Positions 42,147 to 52,900 of a stretch of DNA of 64,000 nt are shown piece by piece. This DNA is from Streptomyces sp. NBC_01465 (GTDB taxonomy: Bacteria; Actinomycetota; Actinomycetes; Streptomycetales; Streptomycetaceae): assembly GCF_036227325.1 (NCBI RefSeq), contig NZ_CP109467.1, positions 2,046,001-2,110,000 on the forward strand. The letters run 5' to 3'. Position 1 is the stretch's first letter. Each line of letters begins with the position of its first letter. The notes below the pieces were generated by a model. The model did no database searches. It was not told where the DNA came from and saw only the letters and a list, made by a program, of their open reading frames with translations. A program made the position numbers and the translations under genes.

Positions 42147-43400
42147 TCACCTTCGCGGCTCGTACACCGCAGGCTCCGCAGGCTGCGCCTCTCCCCGTAC
42201 GGAAGCGGACGCAGGCGCGCGCACGGCGAGCACCCGCGCCTCCGGCCGTCGATCCACCCGCCGGTCCACCCGCGCCGCGCCCGCCGCGAACAGCAGCCCG
42301 AGGACCGCAAGTCCCGCGCCCGCAACGGCCGGTGAGATGTAGCCGAAGCCTGCCGAGATCGCGACGCCGCCGATCCAGGCGCCGCCCGCGTTGGCCAGGT
42401 TGAAGGCGGCCTGGTTGGCGGAGGAGGCCAGCGAGGGTGCGCCCTGGGCCTTCTCCATGACCATCAGCTGGAGCGGGGAGCCGGTGACGAAGGCGGCCGC
42501 GCCGAGCAGTACGACGCCCACCCCGGCGCTCCACTGCGCCTGCATGAGCAGCGGGAAGACGGCGAGGACTCCGGTGAGCGCGGCGAGCCCGCCGTACAGC
42601 GTGCCGCGCAGCGAGCGGTCGGCGAAGCGTCCGCCGAGGAGGTTGCCGGCCGTCGCGCCGACGCCGAAGAGGGCGAGCAGGATCGTCACGCTGCCCTCGG
42701 AGAAGCCCGCGACGTGGGTGAGCATCGGCGTGATGTAGCTGTACGCGGCGAAGAGCGCGCCGAAACCGACGACGGTGGTGCCGAGCGCCAGCCAGAGCGG
42801 CAGGGTCCGGAAGGCGGCGAGCTCGCGCCGTACGCCGGTCGCCTTCGGGTCGGCGGGGATCGCGGGGATCAGCGCCACGATCGCGGCGATCGCGACGAGG
42901 CCGATCGCGCTGACCGCGAGGAAGGTCGCGCGCCAGCCGAGGTGCTGGCCCATGAGGGTGGCGGCCGGGACGCCGATGATGTTGGCGATGGTCAGGCCGA
43001 GGAACATCATCGAGACCGAACGGGCCTTGCGTTCGGGGGCGACCAGACCGGTGGCGACGACCGCGCCGACGCCGAAGAAGGCGCCGTGCGGCAGCCCGCT
43101 GACGATGCGGGCGACGAGCAGCCAGTCGTAGCTCGGCGCGAAGGCGGAGAGCGCGTTGCCGACGACGAAGAGCACCATCAGGGCGACGAGCACGGTGCGG
43201 CGCGGCAGCTTCGCGGTGAGGGCGGCGAGCAACGGCGCGCCGATGACGACGCCGAGTGCGTACGCGGAGACGAGATGTCCGGCGGCCGGGATGGTGGTGT
43301 GGAGATCGGACGCGACGTTGGGCAGCAGGCCCATCATCACGAACTCGGTGGTTCCGATCCCGAAGGCTCCGATGGCCAGCGCGAGCAGGGCCAGGGGCAT
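42147..43400 (-). CDS. MFS drug-efflux-type transporter (DHA1, AraJ-like)
   Basis: 417 residues with twelve membrane helices. The N-terminal GAFGIGTTEFVMMGLLP is diagnostic of the AraJ/YdhP-like DHA1 branch, and ARIVSGLPHGAFFGVGAVV is the helix-4/5 region. These proton antiporters export arabinose-like sugars, purines or drugs. The last ~40 residues are a charged cytoplasmic tail. Upstream is a short dyad CCGTA-8 nt-TACGG that might bind a regulator. It converges on the signal peptidase gene and is probably not part of the peptide cluster. Confidence 0.88.
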   Translation of the reverse strand: MPLALLALAIGAFGIGTTEFVMMGLLPNVASDLHTTIPAAGHLVSAYALGVVIGAPLLAALTAKLPRRTVLVALMVLFVVGNALSAFAPSYDWLLVARIVSGLPHGAFFGVGAVVATGLVAPERKARSVSMMFLGLTIANIIGVPAATLMGQHLGWRATFLAVSAIGLVAIAAIVALIPAIPADPKATGVRRELAAFRTLPLWLALGTTVVGFGALFAAYSYITPMLTHVAGFSEGSVTILLALFGVGATAGNLLGGRFADRSLRGTLYGGLAALTGVLAVFPLLMQAQWSAGVGVVLLGAAAFVTGSPLQLMVMEKAQGAPSLASSANQAAFNLANAGGAWIGGVAISAGFGYISPAVAGAGLAVLGLLFAAGAARVDRRVDRRPEARVLAVRAPASASVRGEAQPAEPAVYEPRR

Positions 43401-43484
43401 GAGCGACCTTTCAACGTCCGTATGTATAGCTACGGAACAAAGTCTCTCAGACGAATAGTCCCAGCCGGTAAACGCGTCGTTTCA

Positions 43485-44513
43485 TCAGATCTGCACGCGG
43501 GCGGCGATCGGAAGATGGTCGCTGTCCGTCTTCGGCAGCGTCCACGACGACATCGGCTTGACCCCCTTGACCAGGATCTGGTCGATCCTCGCCATCGGGA
43601 AGGATGCGGGCCAGCTGAACCCGAAGCCGCTGCCCGCGGCGCCCTGCGTGGAGCGCATCTGCGAGGTGATGGCGTTCAGCGAGCGGTCGTTCATGGTGCC
43701 GTTGAGGTCACCGAGCAGGATGAGCTTGCCGGAGCCGTCGTCGGTGATCGCCTGCCCGAGCGCGTCCGCGCTGGCATCGCGCTGCGAGGCGGTGAACCCG
43801 GCGTCGAGCTTCACGCGCACCGAGGGCATATGGGCGACGAAGACATCGACCCGGCCCGCGGGGGTCGCCACCGTCGAGCGCATCGCACGGATCCAGCCCA
43901 GCTTGATGTCGACGGACCTGGTGTTGCTCATCGGGTACTTGGACCAGAGCCCGACCGTGCCCTGCACCGAGTGATACGGGTAGGTGGCCTCGAGGGCGTT
44001 CTCGTACGTCGAGACCTTGCCCGCCGGGATCTCCTCCAGCGCCAGGACCTGCGCACCCGAGGCCGCGACCGCCTTGGCCGTGCCGACCGGGTCGGGGTTG
44101 TCGGCGTTCACGTTGTGGGTGGCGACGGTGAGGTTGCCGCCGGAGTTCTGCTTGTCGGTGAGCAGCCCGCCGAAGAGGTTCAGCCAGACGATCACCGGCA
44201 TCAGCAGGGCGATCAGCGCGGTCGCGGACCGGCGCAGCAACGCGAGGACCAGGATCACCGGGACGCCGACGATGCCCAGCCAGGGCAGGAAGGTCTCGGT
44301 GAGGCTGCCGAGGTTGCCGATCCGGTTGGGGATCTGCGCGTGGAACAGCATCAGCAGCGCGATCAGAACGGCGAGCGCACCGAGCACGATGCCGCGCTTC
44401 CAGATGCCCCGGTCGCCCCGCCAGCGACCGCCGAACAGGCGCCGGGGTCCGGATCCCGGCCGCTCGTCGTCCGAGCCTTCGTTCCCCGTCTCCTCCATGT
44501 ACGCCTGCGCCAT
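43485..44513 (-). CDS. Endonuclease/exonuclease/phosphatase-family membrane protein
   Basis: 342 residues: a 40-residue charged N-terminus, three membrane helices (about 40-120), then an outward-facing EEP-fold domain. Its catalytic segments are VATHNVNADNPD (Asn), LALEEIP (metal Glu), LLGDLNGTMNDR (Asp/Asn) and SDHLPIAARV (final Asp-His). Such proteins act on extracellular DNA or phosphodiesters or lipids; the substrate is unknown. ATG at 44513. Confidence 0.87.
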   Translation of the reverse strand: MAQAYMEETGNEGSDDERPGSGPRRLFGGRWRGDRGIWKRGIVLGALAVLIALLMLFHAQIPNRIGNLGSLTETFLPWLGIVGVPVILVLALLRRSATALIALLMPVIVWLNLFGGLLTDKQNSGGNLTVATHNVNADNPDPVGTAKAVAASGAQVLALEEIPAGKVSTYENALEATYPYHSVQGTVGLWSKYPMSNTRSVDIKLGWIRAMRSTVATPAGRVDVFVAHMPSVRVKLDAGFTASQRDASADALGQAITDDGSGKLILLGDLNGTMNDRSLNAITSQMRSTQGAAGSGFGFSWPASFPMARIDQILVKGVKPMSSWTLPKTDSDHLPIAARVQI

Positions 44514-44584
44514 ACCGTTGCCCTCACTGCCTTGCCGTGCACGCCGTCCCCGCCTCAGACCCTAGGCGATGCAACGGCGCTTTT

Positions 44585-44628
44585 CCCCGCCGTCCAAGGA
44601 CGGCCGTACGGTCACGAGGACGGCGGGG
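44585..44628. terminator. Hairpin downstream of tetR-like gene
   Basis: 11-bp perfect outer stem (44585-44595 with 44618-44628) around a structured 22-nt loop, 41 nt past the regulator's stop. A transcription stop is likely, though no T-run follows. Confidence 0.5.
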
Positions 44629-44668
44629 CAGCCACAGGAGGTTCCGCCTGTGACACAACACGCACACT

Positions 44669-45304
44669 TCAGAGCTGCGGCTTCAGCCCCTGCAGACCAA
44701 GATCCACCAGCTGCTCGGCGAGGTCCTCGGGCAGGTCCGCGTCGGGCCGCATGACCGTCCGGAGCAGCATCGGCCCGACGAAGATGTCATTGACCAGGTC
44801 AAGAGGGACATCGGCGCGGATGGCCCCTTCGGCGACCCCCCGGACCATGATCTCCCTGCCCTGCCTGCGCCGGGCCTCGACCACGGTGTCGTGATAGGCG
44901 TCCCAGAGTTTGGGCGAACTCTTCATCTGTGCAAAGACGTTGTGCAGCAGCGCGGACGAGCGCTGGGCCAGCCCCCGCCGGCGCAGCGATTCGAGCATGG
45001 CCACGAGGTCGTCCCGTACGGACGTGCCGGGCAGCGGCGGATCCACCGGTTCGATGTCCTTCAGGACGTCGACCAGCAGCTCCTCCTTGCCCTTCCAGCG
45101 GCGGTAGATGGTGGCCTTGCCGACGCCGGCGGTGCGGGCGATGCGTTCGATGGAGATCTCGGTGAGGGGCACGCCCTCTTCGAGCAGTTTGACGACGGCT
45201 TCGATGATCGCCCGCTCGACCGCTTCGGAACGCGGTCTGCCGCGGCGGGTCTCCTGCCGTACTCCACCCTGCTCGGTCGAGGACACGCCCGCTCCACCTC
45301 TCAT
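44669..45304 (-). CDS. TetR-family repressor of the adjacent exporter
   Basis: 211 residues. The N-terminal helix-turn-helix is typical TetR: ISIERIARTAGVGKATIYRRWKGKEELL, followed by a helical ligand domain with a PF16859-like look (DLVNDIFVGPMLLRTVM). It lies 17 nt after the MFS exporter gene on the same strand, so both share the promoter that carries a perfect 9-bp-arm palindrome. That arrangement predicts repression of the exporter and itself until a toxic ligand binds. Confidence 0.9.
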   Translation of the reverse strand: MRGGAGVSSTEQGGVRQETRRGRPRSEAVERAIIEAVVKLLEEGVPLTEISIERIARTAGVGKATIYRRWKGKEELLVDVLKDIEPVDPPLPGTSVRDDLVAMLESLRRRGLAQRSSALLHNVFAQMKSSPKLWDAYHDTVVEARRRQGREIMVRGVAEGAIRADVPLDLVNDIFVGPMLLRTVMRPDADLPEDLAEQLVDLGLQGLKPQL

Positions 45305-45321
45305 CGCGACGACCCCCGCCG

Positions 45322-46923
45322 TCAGTCCGTACCGATTGTCGCCGACACCGGCTCATCTGCCTGCGGCTTCACCTCCGCCGGAGACTTCCCCGGCAGGAAG
45401 AGGGCAACCACGACCGCGCCGATCAGGGCGACGACCGCACCGCAGAGCGCGGTGGTGTGCATGGCGTCGAGGAAGGAGTCCTGGGCGGGCCCGACGAGCG
45501 CCTGCCCCTTGGGCCCGAGCTTGGCGGCGACGCCGAGGGTGGCCTCGATGGACTCCCCCGCGGTGTGCCGCAGGCCGGGCGGGAGCAGACCGAGCTTGTC
45601 CTCGATGCCGCTGCGGTACGCGGACGAGAGCACGGAGCCGAGCACCGCGATGCCGAGCGCGCCGCCGACCTGGCGGAAGGTGTTGGAGAGCGCGGAGGCC
45701 GAACCGGCCTTCTCGCGGGGCAGCGCCTGCATGATCACAACGCTGGTGGGGGTCATGATGTGCGCCATCCCGGTGCCCATGAGGAAGAAGATGACCTCCA
45801 GGAGCCAGATGGGCGTGTCCTGGTCGAGGATCATGAACGCGGCGAGCATCGCGGCGACGATCAGCAGACCGCCGGTGCAGACGGCCTTGTTGCCGAAGCG
45901 TTCGACGACGAGGCGGGCGCGCGGCGAGAAGATGATCTGCGCCGCGGCGAGCGGCAGCATCAGCAGACCGGTCTGCAGGGGCGAGTAGCCGCGGACGGAC
46001 TGGGTGTAGAAGACCGAGAAGAAGGTCACGCCCATGAGGGCGAAGAAGACGAGGGCGATGGCGGAGATGGCCGCCGAGAACACCTTGTTCTTGAAGTAGG
46101 TGACGTCGATCGACGGGTGGTCGGAGCGCTTCTCGTAGAAGACGAAGCCGATGAGCACGACCAGTCCGGCGCCCGCGGTGGCGAGGACGGCCGGGTCGGT
46201 GAAGTCGGCGAGCTGGCCGCCCTTGATGATTCCGTAGACGAGCAGGACGAGACCGACGACGGAGAGCAGCACGCCGACGAGGTCGATGCGGCCGGGCTTC
46301 GGGTCGCGGGAGTCCGGGACGAGGAAGCTCATCAGGGCGATCGCGATGATCACGATCGGCACGTTGATGAGGAAGACGGAACCCCACCAGAAGTGGTCGA
46401 GGAGCACACCGCCAGTGATGGGCCCGATGGCGATGGCGAGACCGACGCCGCCGGCCCAGATGCCGATGGCCTTGGGCTGCTCGTCGCGCTCGAAGACGTT
46501 CATGAGGATGGCGAGCGTCGCCGGCATGACGAAGGCGGAGCCGAGGCCCATCAGGGCGCGGAAGATGATGAGCTGGACGGGCGAGCCGGATTCGGCGGCG
46601 AGCGCGGATCCGATGCCGAAGACGGCGAGCCCGAAGAGCAGCATCTTCTTGCGCCCGAGCCGGTCACCGAGGAGTCCGGCGGTGAAGAGCAGCCCCGCGA
46701 AGACGAGGGTGTAGGAGTTGATGGCCCACTCGAGCTCGCTCTGGGTGGCGCCGAGGCCGACGGGGTCCGGGGTCGAGATCGTCTTGATCGCGACGTTGAG
46801 GATCGAGTTGTCGAGGACCACGATCAGCAGGCTGAGCATGAGCACGCCGAGGATGGCCCAGCGACGCCGGTGAACGGCTTCTGGTATGCGGGGCGCGGCA
46901 GGGGCCCCCGTGGATGTAGTCAT
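45322..46923 (-). CDS. MFS multidrug exporter, DHA2 (EmrB/QacA) type
   Basis: 533 residues with fourteen membrane helices. It carries [11 protein letters not shown] (motif D1), [14 protein letters not shown] (loop 2-3 motif A) and [14 protein letters not shown] (motif C, antiporter signature). Proton-driven efflux of drugs or antibiotics is expected. ATG at 46923; the operator-like palindrome ends 25 nt upstream, so a repressor there would block transcription. Transcribed together with the TetR gene. Confidence 0.92.
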   Translation of the reverse strand: MTTSTGAPAAPRIPEAVHRRRWAILGVLMLSLLIVVLDNSILNVAIKTISTPDPVGLGATQSELEWAINSYTLVFAGLLFTAGLLGDRLGRKKMLLFGLAVFGIGSALAAESGSPVQLIIFRALMGLGSAFVMPATLAILMNVFERDEQPKAIGIWAGGVGLAIAIGPITGGVLLDHFWWGSVFLINVPIVIIAIALMSFLVPDSRDPKPGRIDLVGVLLSVVGLVLLVYGIIKGGQLADFTDPAVLATAGAGLVVLIGFVFYEKRSDHPSIDVTYFKNKVFSAAISAIALVFFALMGVTFFSVFYTQSVRGYSPLQTGLLMLPLAAAQIIFSPRARLVVERFGNKAVCTGGLLIVAAMLAAFMILDQDTPIWLLEVIFFLMGTGMAHIMTPTSVVIMQALPREKAGSASALSNTFRQVGGALGIAVLGSVLSSAYRSGIEDKLGLLPPGLRHTAGESIEATLGVAAKLGPKGQALVGPAQDSFLDAMHTTALCGAVVALIGAVVVALFLPGKSPAEVKPQADEPVSATIGTD

Positions 46924-46947
46924 GGCGTAAAGCCTAGACGCTTTACG

Positions 46948-46966
46948 ATACGAGACCGTCTCGTAT
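46948..46966. promoter_or_regulatory. TetR-type operator, perfect 19-bp palindrome
   Basis: ATACGAGAC and GTCTCGTAT around a single C, 24 nt before the exporter start. Length and ACGAGAC-type arms fit TetR-family dimers. Confidence 0.8.
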
Positions 46967-47097
46967 TGGAAAGTCTTTACCTCCACCGGCTCCCGAGCGG
47001 GCCCACTTCCCTCCCGGCATCCCTTGGTGTCACCATGGACGTGGTCCGGGGACGCCGTCAGGGTGCCTCGAGATGACGAAGAACAGGAGCCGTTGCG

Positions 47098-47949
47098 ATG
47101 ACGCAACAACTTCAGGCTGCCCCGAAGAACGCCCTCTACGGCGGCAAGGGCACCCGCCGCATCACCGTCCACGACATCACCGCAGCCAAGGAGCGCGGCG
47201 AGAAGTGGCCGATGCTCACCGCCTATGACGCCATGACCGCCTCCGTCTTCGACGAGGCCGGGATCCCCGTGATGCTCGTCGGGGACTCCATGGGCAACTG
47301 CCACCTCGGCTACGACACCACCGTCCCCGTCACCATGGACGAGATGACGATGCTCTCCGCCGCCGTCGTACGGGGCACCTCGCGCGCCCTCATCGTCGGG
47401 GACCTCACCTTCGGCTCGTACCAGGAAGGGCCCGTCCAGGCGCTCCGCAGCGCGACGCGGCTCGTCAAGGAGGCGGGCGTCGGGGCCGTGAAGCTGGAGG
47501 GCGGCGAGCGGTCGCACGAGCAGATCCAGCTGCTGGTGCAGTCCGGGATTCCTGTCATGGGGCACATCGGACTGACCCCTCAGTCCGTGAATTCCATGGG
47601 GTACCGCGTGCAGGGGCGTGGCGAGGAAGCCGCTCAGCAGCTGCTGCGTGACGCCAAGGCCGTCCAGGACGCCGGCGCCTTCGCCGTCGTCCTGGAGCTC
47701 GTGCCCGCGGAGATCGCCGCCGAGGTCACCCGCATCCTGCACATCCCGACCGTCGGCATCGGGGCCGGCCCCGAGACGGACGCCCAGGTGCTCGTCTACA
47801 CCGACATGGTCGGGCTCACCGGCGGCAAGGTCCCGCGCTTCACCAAGCAGTACGCGAACCTCCGCCAGACCCTCGGCGACGCGGCGAAGGCCTTCGCCGA
47901 CGACGTCATGGGCGGGGCGTTCCCGCAGGAAGAGCACACGTTCCACTGA
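47098..47949 (+). CDS. panB: Ketopantoate hydroxymethyltransferase
   Basis: 283 residues with the full family core: [28 protein letters not shown] (metal Asp), [25 protein letters not shown] and [15 protein letters not shown] (general-base Glu region). It transfers a hydroxymethyl group from methylene-tetrahydrofolate to ketoisovalerate, the first committed step of pantothenate and CoA synthesis. ATG 47098, preceded by a weak GGAG. A clear terminator follows. No other pantothenate gene is adjacent. Confidence 0.96.
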   Translation: MTQQLQAAPKNALYGGKGTRRITVHDITAAKERGEKWPMLTAYDAMTASVFDEAGIPVMLVGDSMGNCHLGYDTTVPVTMDEMTMLSAAVVRGTSRALIVGDLTFGSYQEGPVQALRSATRLVKEAGVGAVKLEGGERSHEQIQLLVQSGIPVMGHIGLTPQSVNSMGYRVQGRGEEAAQQLLRDAKAVQDAGAFAVVLELVPAEIAAEVTRILHIPTVGIGAGPETDAQVLVYTDMVGLTGGKVPRFTKQYANLRQTLGDAAKAFADDVMGGAFPQEEHTFH

Positions 47950-47965
47950 GCCATCGCCGCAGTAA

Positions 47966-48002
47966 CGACAGCCCGCCGACATCCCCCATCGGCGGGCTGT
48001 CG
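47966..48002 (+). terminator. Terminator after panB
   Basis: 14-bp perfect stem (47966-47979 with 47989-48002), 9-nt loop, 17 nt after the stop codon. Confidence 0.8.
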
Positions 48003-48048
48003 GCATCCTGTCGGTGGGTTGTCAGTGGGCACTGCTCCAATAGTGGAC

Positions 48049-49074
48049 ATGACGCGAATCGACAAGAACCCCAGCAACGGCGCCAACGCCGTCGAGGTAC
48101 GGGGGATGGTGAAGCACTACGGCGAGACCAAGGCGCTCGACGGAGTGGACCTGGATGTCCGTGAGGGCACCGTCCACGGAGTCCTGGGCCCCAACGGCGC
48201 CGGCAAGACCACCCTCGTCCGTATCCTCTCCACCCTGGTCCGGCCGGACTCCGGGACCGCCACGGTCGCCGGGTACAACGTGCTGACCCAGCCCCGCCAG
48301 CTCCGCCGGGTGATCGGCCTGACCGGGCAGTACGCCTCGGTCGACGAGAAACTCTCCGGCTGGGAGAACCTCTACATGATCGGGCGCCTGCTCGATCTCT
48401 CCCGCAAGGACGCCCGCAGCCGCTCCGACGAGCTGCTCGAGCGGTTCTCGCTGACCGACGCGGCCAAGAAGCCCGCGAAGGACTACTCCGGCGGTATGCG
48501 CCGGCGCCTCGACCTTGCCGCCTCCATGATCGGCAACCCCGCCATCCTGTACTTGGACGAGCCGACGACCGGACTCGACCCCCGCACCCGCAACGAGGTC
48601 TGGGACGAGGTGAAGAGGATGGTCGCGGAGGGGGCGACCGTGCTCCTCACCACCCAGTACATGGAGGAGGCCGAGCAGCTCGCAGGCGAGCTGACGGTCA
48701 TCGACAAGGGCAAGGTCATCGCCAACGGCGGGGTCAACGAGCTCAAGGCGAAGGTCGGCGGCCGCACGCTGCAGATCCAGCCCTCCGACCCCTCGCAGCT
48801 GGCCGCCATGGCCATCGCCATCAACGACGCGGGACTCGACGGTCTCGCCGGCTCGCAGGCCGTCCCCGACGACGGACTGCTCAATGTGCCGATCCTCAGC
48901 GACGAGCAACTGACCGCAGTGGTCGGCCTGTTGGGCGCCCGCGGCTTCGGCATCACGAACATAGGCACACATCTGCCCAGCCTGGACGAGGTGTTCCTGG
49001 CGATCACCGGCGAGAAGCCGGCCGATTCCGCCGAGAACGTCTCGGACGCCATTCCCGAGGAGGTCGCGGTATGA
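48049..49074 (+). CDS. DrrA-type ABC drug exporter ATPase
   Basis: 341 residues: Walker A GPNGAGKTT, signature YSGGMRRRLDLAASMI, Walker B ILYLDEPTTGLD, followed by the ~100-residue C-terminal domain of DrrA (ending HLPSLDEVFLAITG). Such ATPases energise DrrB-like permeases for export of anthracyclines and other hydrophobic compounds. The ATG at 48049 is chosen; TTGTCA and TAGTGG with a 16-nt spacer lie just before it, suggesting a leaderless mRNA. ATGA overlap with the permease gene. Confidence 0.9.
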   Translation: MTRIDKNPSNGANAVEVRGMVKHYGETKALDGVDLDVREGTVHGVLGPNGAGKTTLVRILSTLVRPDSGTATVAGYNVLTQPRQLRRVIGLTGQYASVDEKLSGWENLYMIGRLLDLSRKDARSRSDELLERFSLTDAAKKPAKDYSGGMRRRLDLAASMIGNPAILYLDEPTTGLDPRTRNEVWDEVKRMVAEGATVLLTTQYMEEAEQLAGELTVIDKGKVIANGGVNELKAKVGGRTLQIQPSDPSQLAAMAIAINDAGLDGLAGSQAVPDDGLLNVPILSDEQLTAVVGLLGARGFGITNIGTHLPSLDEVFLAITGEKPADSAENVSDAIPEEVAV

Positions 49075-49913
49075 GCACCGCAACACTCACCGCGCCGCCG
49101 AAGGCGCCCGCACCACTGACCAAGCCGTCCGCCGGCGAGGGCCGTATCGGCCTGCGCGGCAATCTGCGCCACATCGGCGCACTGGCCCGGCGCAACGCGC
49201 TCGCCATCAAGGCCGACCCGGAGTCGATGTTCGACGCCGTGCTGATGCCGATCATCTTCATCCTGCTGTTCACGTACGTCTTCGGCGGCGCGATCGCCGG
49301 CAAGGGCAACCAGGGCGAATACGTCAACTACTTGGTGCCCGGCATGATGGCGATGATGGGGATGAACATCTCCATGGCCGTCGGGACCGGCGTCAACGAC
49401 GACTTCAAGAAGGGGGTCATGGACCGGTTCCGCAGCATGCCGATCGCCCGGTCCTCCGTCCTCATCGCGAAGATCGTCGTCGAGATCGGCCGGATGATGG
49501 TCGCCACGACCATCCTGCTGGTCATGGGCTTCATCCTGGGCATGAGCGTCAGCTCGGTGCTCGGACTCTTCGCCGCGGTCGGCCTGTCGCTGGTCTTCGG
49601 CGCGTCCCTCATGTGGATCTTCATCCTGCTCGGACTCACCATGAAGACGGCCCAGGCCGTCCAGGGGATGGCCATGCTGGTACTGATGCCGCTTCAGTTC
49701 GGTTCCTCGATCTTCGCCCCGCCGTCGTCCATGCCCGGCTGGCTCCAGGCGTTCACCGACTACAACCCGCTCTCCAACCTGGCCGATGCGGCCCGCGGGC
49801 TGATGATGGGCGGCCCCGTCGCCCACTCGGTGCTCCTGACGCTCGGCTGGTCCGTGGCGATCACCGTGATCACCGCGCCGCTCGCCATCCGCAAGTTCCG
49901 CAGCAAGACCTGA
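49071..49913 (+). CDS. DrrB-type ABC-2 permease
   Basis: 280 residues with six membrane helices. The ABC-2 pattern includes FDAVLMPIIFILLFTYVFGG near the N-terminus, KKGVMDRFRSMPIARSSVL in the middle and the late FTDYNPLSNLADAARGLMMG. It forms the exporter with the preceding ATPase. The stop lies 15 nt from the end of the convergent large regulator; no hairpin of note lies between. Confidence 0.9.
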   Translation: MSTATLTAPPKAPAPLTKPSAGEGRIGLRGNLRHIGALARRNALAIKADPESMFDAVLMPIIFILLFTYVFGGAIAGKGNQGEYVNYLVPGMMAMMGMNISMAVGTGVNDDFKKGVMDRFRSMPIARSSVLIAKIVVEIGRMMVATTILLVMGFILGMSVSSVLGLFAAVGLSLVFGASLMWIFILLGLTMKTAQAVQGMAMLVLMPLQFGSSIFAPPSSMPGWLQAFTDYNPLSNLADAARGLMMGGPVAHSVLLTLGWSVAITVITAPLAIRKFRSKT

Positions 49914-49928
49914 CCTGACCCGCAGGTT

Positions 49929-52900
49929 CTAGCGATCGCGTCGCGCGAGGGCGGTGGCCTCCTCCTTGGAGAGGCCGCCGCCTTCTGCGTACGCGGCCTC
50001 GTACGCCGCATCGCCGAGCACCGCGCGGGCCGCCGACTCGGCGCGAGCGCGGTTCTCCCGTTCCATCGTGTCGGGCACGTGTCCCACCGGCAGCAACCCG
50101 TCGGAGGCGCCGAGCAGTTGGGCCGCGGTGCGGGCACGGTCCGTACCGCCGATCGCGGCCATCGCGCCCGCGACCAGCCGCAGGTACGTCGCCGGCATCT
50201 GGGGGGCGATCATCGTGGTCAGCGGGTCGTCGGCCAGATCCAGGGCCTGGAGCGCCAGGTCCCAGGCCGACTCGTGGTTCTGGTCGACGCTGTCCAGCCA
50301 GGCCCGGAGTCCCACCACGAAGCCGTCGAAGACGGAGAACGCGCCCTTGGCGAAGTCCGCGGCCAGTTCGTCGAGCGTGAGGCGGGCCTCGTCCGTACGG
50401 CCGGTCCTGCCCAGCCACATCGCGAGGTAGAGACGGCCCGCGGGCCGCGCCTCGGTGCCGGACGAGGGTCCTTCCGCGAGGACCTCGCGCAGGATCGCCT
50501 CCCCCGCATCACCCTCCCCCATCTCCGACATGACTCCCGCGAGGCGGATCCGCAACACGTCCACCTGCGCCTTGGCGCCGATGCGCTCCGCGTACGCGAC
50601 GGCCTCCCTGAAGTCCGCTGCGGCCAGGGCGTATTCACCCCGGCGCTCGTGCGCCTCGCCGCGCGCCGACAGGGCTTCGGCGACACCCCATTCGTCGCCC
50701 AGCTCCGTGTAGATCGCCTGGCTCTCCTCGGCGTCCTGGTCCGCCTCGCCCGCCCATTCCGCGCGGTTGGCCAGGACATTGGCCCGGGTCTGCAGCGCAC
50801 TGCCCAGTTCCCACACGTACCCCAGCTCGCGGCAGGTGTTCACGGTGGCGTCGATCATTTCCCGCAGGTCGTCCGCGCCGCCGGTCAGCAGGACCGCGAA
50901 GAACCACATGCTGGCCGGAGGACGGCAGGTCTGCGGCAGGCCCGGACGGTAGGCGGACCTGATGCCGAGCGCCATCTTCTGCATCGTCGGGGACGACCAC
51001 CGCTCGGTGTCCTGGTCGCTGGAGGCCAGCCGGATCAGCCGCACCCCGCGCCGCGCCTCCACCAGGAGGTCGGGGGCCATCGGGGGCGGGGAGTCCGTAC
51101 AGCGCTCGTAGATCGGCGGCGCGGGGGTCACCGGCTCGGCGAAGGGGTCGGGGCCGAGCTCCGAGGTAACCGTCGACCAGTGCTTGGACTCCGAGCGAAG
51201 CCCGCGCATCTGCCAGAACCAGTTCAGCGCATGGACCAGGCAGAGCGCCTCGTGCTCCTCGCGGGCGGCGACGGCGCGGCGCAGGACCGTACGGAGGTTC
51301 TCGTACTCCAGCTCCAGTACGGCGATGGCGTCGCGCTGTCCGCGGCCGCGCAGCTTGGGGTCCTCGGTGCGGGCCAGCTCGCGGAAGTACACCAGGTGCT
51401 GCCGCTCGGCCTCCGCGCGCTCGCCGTTCTCGTCGAGGCGTTCGGCCGCGTACTCCCCCACCGTCTCCAGGAGCCGGTAGCGCATCCCGGTCCCGCCGGC
51501 GCCCGAAGGGGCCGCCACCACAAGGGACTTGTCGACGAGCGAGCCCAGCCCGTCCATGGCGCCGGGGCCGCACACGGCTTCCGCGGCGGCGAGGTCGCAG
51601 CCGCCCGCGAAGACGGAGAGGCGGCGCAGGACGGTCCGCTCGACCTCGTCGAGGAGGTCCCAGGACCAGTCGACGACGGCGCGCAGGGTCTGCTGGCGCG
51701 GCAGTACGGTCCTGGCCCCGCCGGTCAGCAGCCGGAAGCGGTCGTCGAGGCGGTCGGCGATCTGGCGCGGGGTGAGCATCCGCAGCCGGGCGGCGGCCAG
51801 TTCGATGGCGAGCGGCAGCCCGTCGAGGCGCCGGCAGATCTCGGCGGCGGCCTCGGGGTCGTCGTCGATACGGAACCCGGCCTTGGCTGCGGCGCCGCGC
51901 TCGGCGAAGAGGCGCAGCGCGGTGGGCTGCGGGAGGGGTTCGAGGGGGCGCAGGAGCTCACCGGGCACGCCGAGGGGTTCGCGGCTGGTCGCCAGGATCG
52001 TCAACTCGGGGCAGCGGGCGAGGAGTTCCTCGGCGAGGCGGGCCGCCGCGTCGATCACGTGCTCGCAGTTGTCGAGGAGGATCAGCATCCGGCGGGGGGC
52101 GCAGTGCGCGGTGAGCCGGACCAGGGGGTCGCCGCTCTTGCGGTCCGCGGCGCGCATCGCCTCGGCGCCCGCGCCGTGCAGGACGGAATCGCGGGCGCCC
52201 ACGGCGGCGAGTACGGCCTCGGGGACGGTCGAAGGGTCGTCCACGGGGGCGAGTTCGGCCAGCCAGACGCCGTCGGGCCAGGTGTCGGCGACGGTCTCTG
52301 CGGCCTCCTGCGAGAGGCGGGTCTTGCCGGCTCCGCCGGGGCCGAGGAGCGTGACGAGACGGGCGCGGCCCAGGTCGCCCCGGATGGTGTCGATGTCGCG
52401 CTCGCGCCCGACGAAGCTGGTGAGCCGGGAGCGGAGGTTGCCGGGGTGCTGCGGCTGCGCCGCACCGGGGGCCCCGCCCCCGAACCCCCGCTCCTCCATC
52501 GCCGGAGGGGCTGGATCGGACACCTCCGGCGCTGCGAGCAACTCCGCGTGCAGACCCCGGAGTTCAGGTCCCGGATCCGCCCCGAGCTCCTCCGCCAGAC
52601 CCCGCCGTACGACCTCGTACGCCTCCAGCGCCTGCGCCGTACGGCCCGCCGCCCTCAGCGCCCGTATCCGCAGCGCCTGCAGCGGTTCGTCCAGGGGGTG
52701 TTCCTCGCAGAGCGCGGCCAGTTCGGGCAGGGCCTCCGCCGCGCGGCCCAGCGCCACCGCCGCCGCCAGCGACGCGCGCCGCGCCTCCAGGTGCCGTGCC
52801 TCCCAGCGTGCCGCGAGCGCCGTACGGTCGGGAAGGTCGGCCAGCACCTCGCCCTGCCACAGCGCCAGCGCGTCCTCCAGGAGGGCCGCCGCCTTCACCG

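Noticed and set aside
42147..43400. MFS transporter as part of the peptide cluster
   Set aside because: Opposite strand, own promoter, AraJ-like family with small-molecule substrates; it marks the cluster's border.
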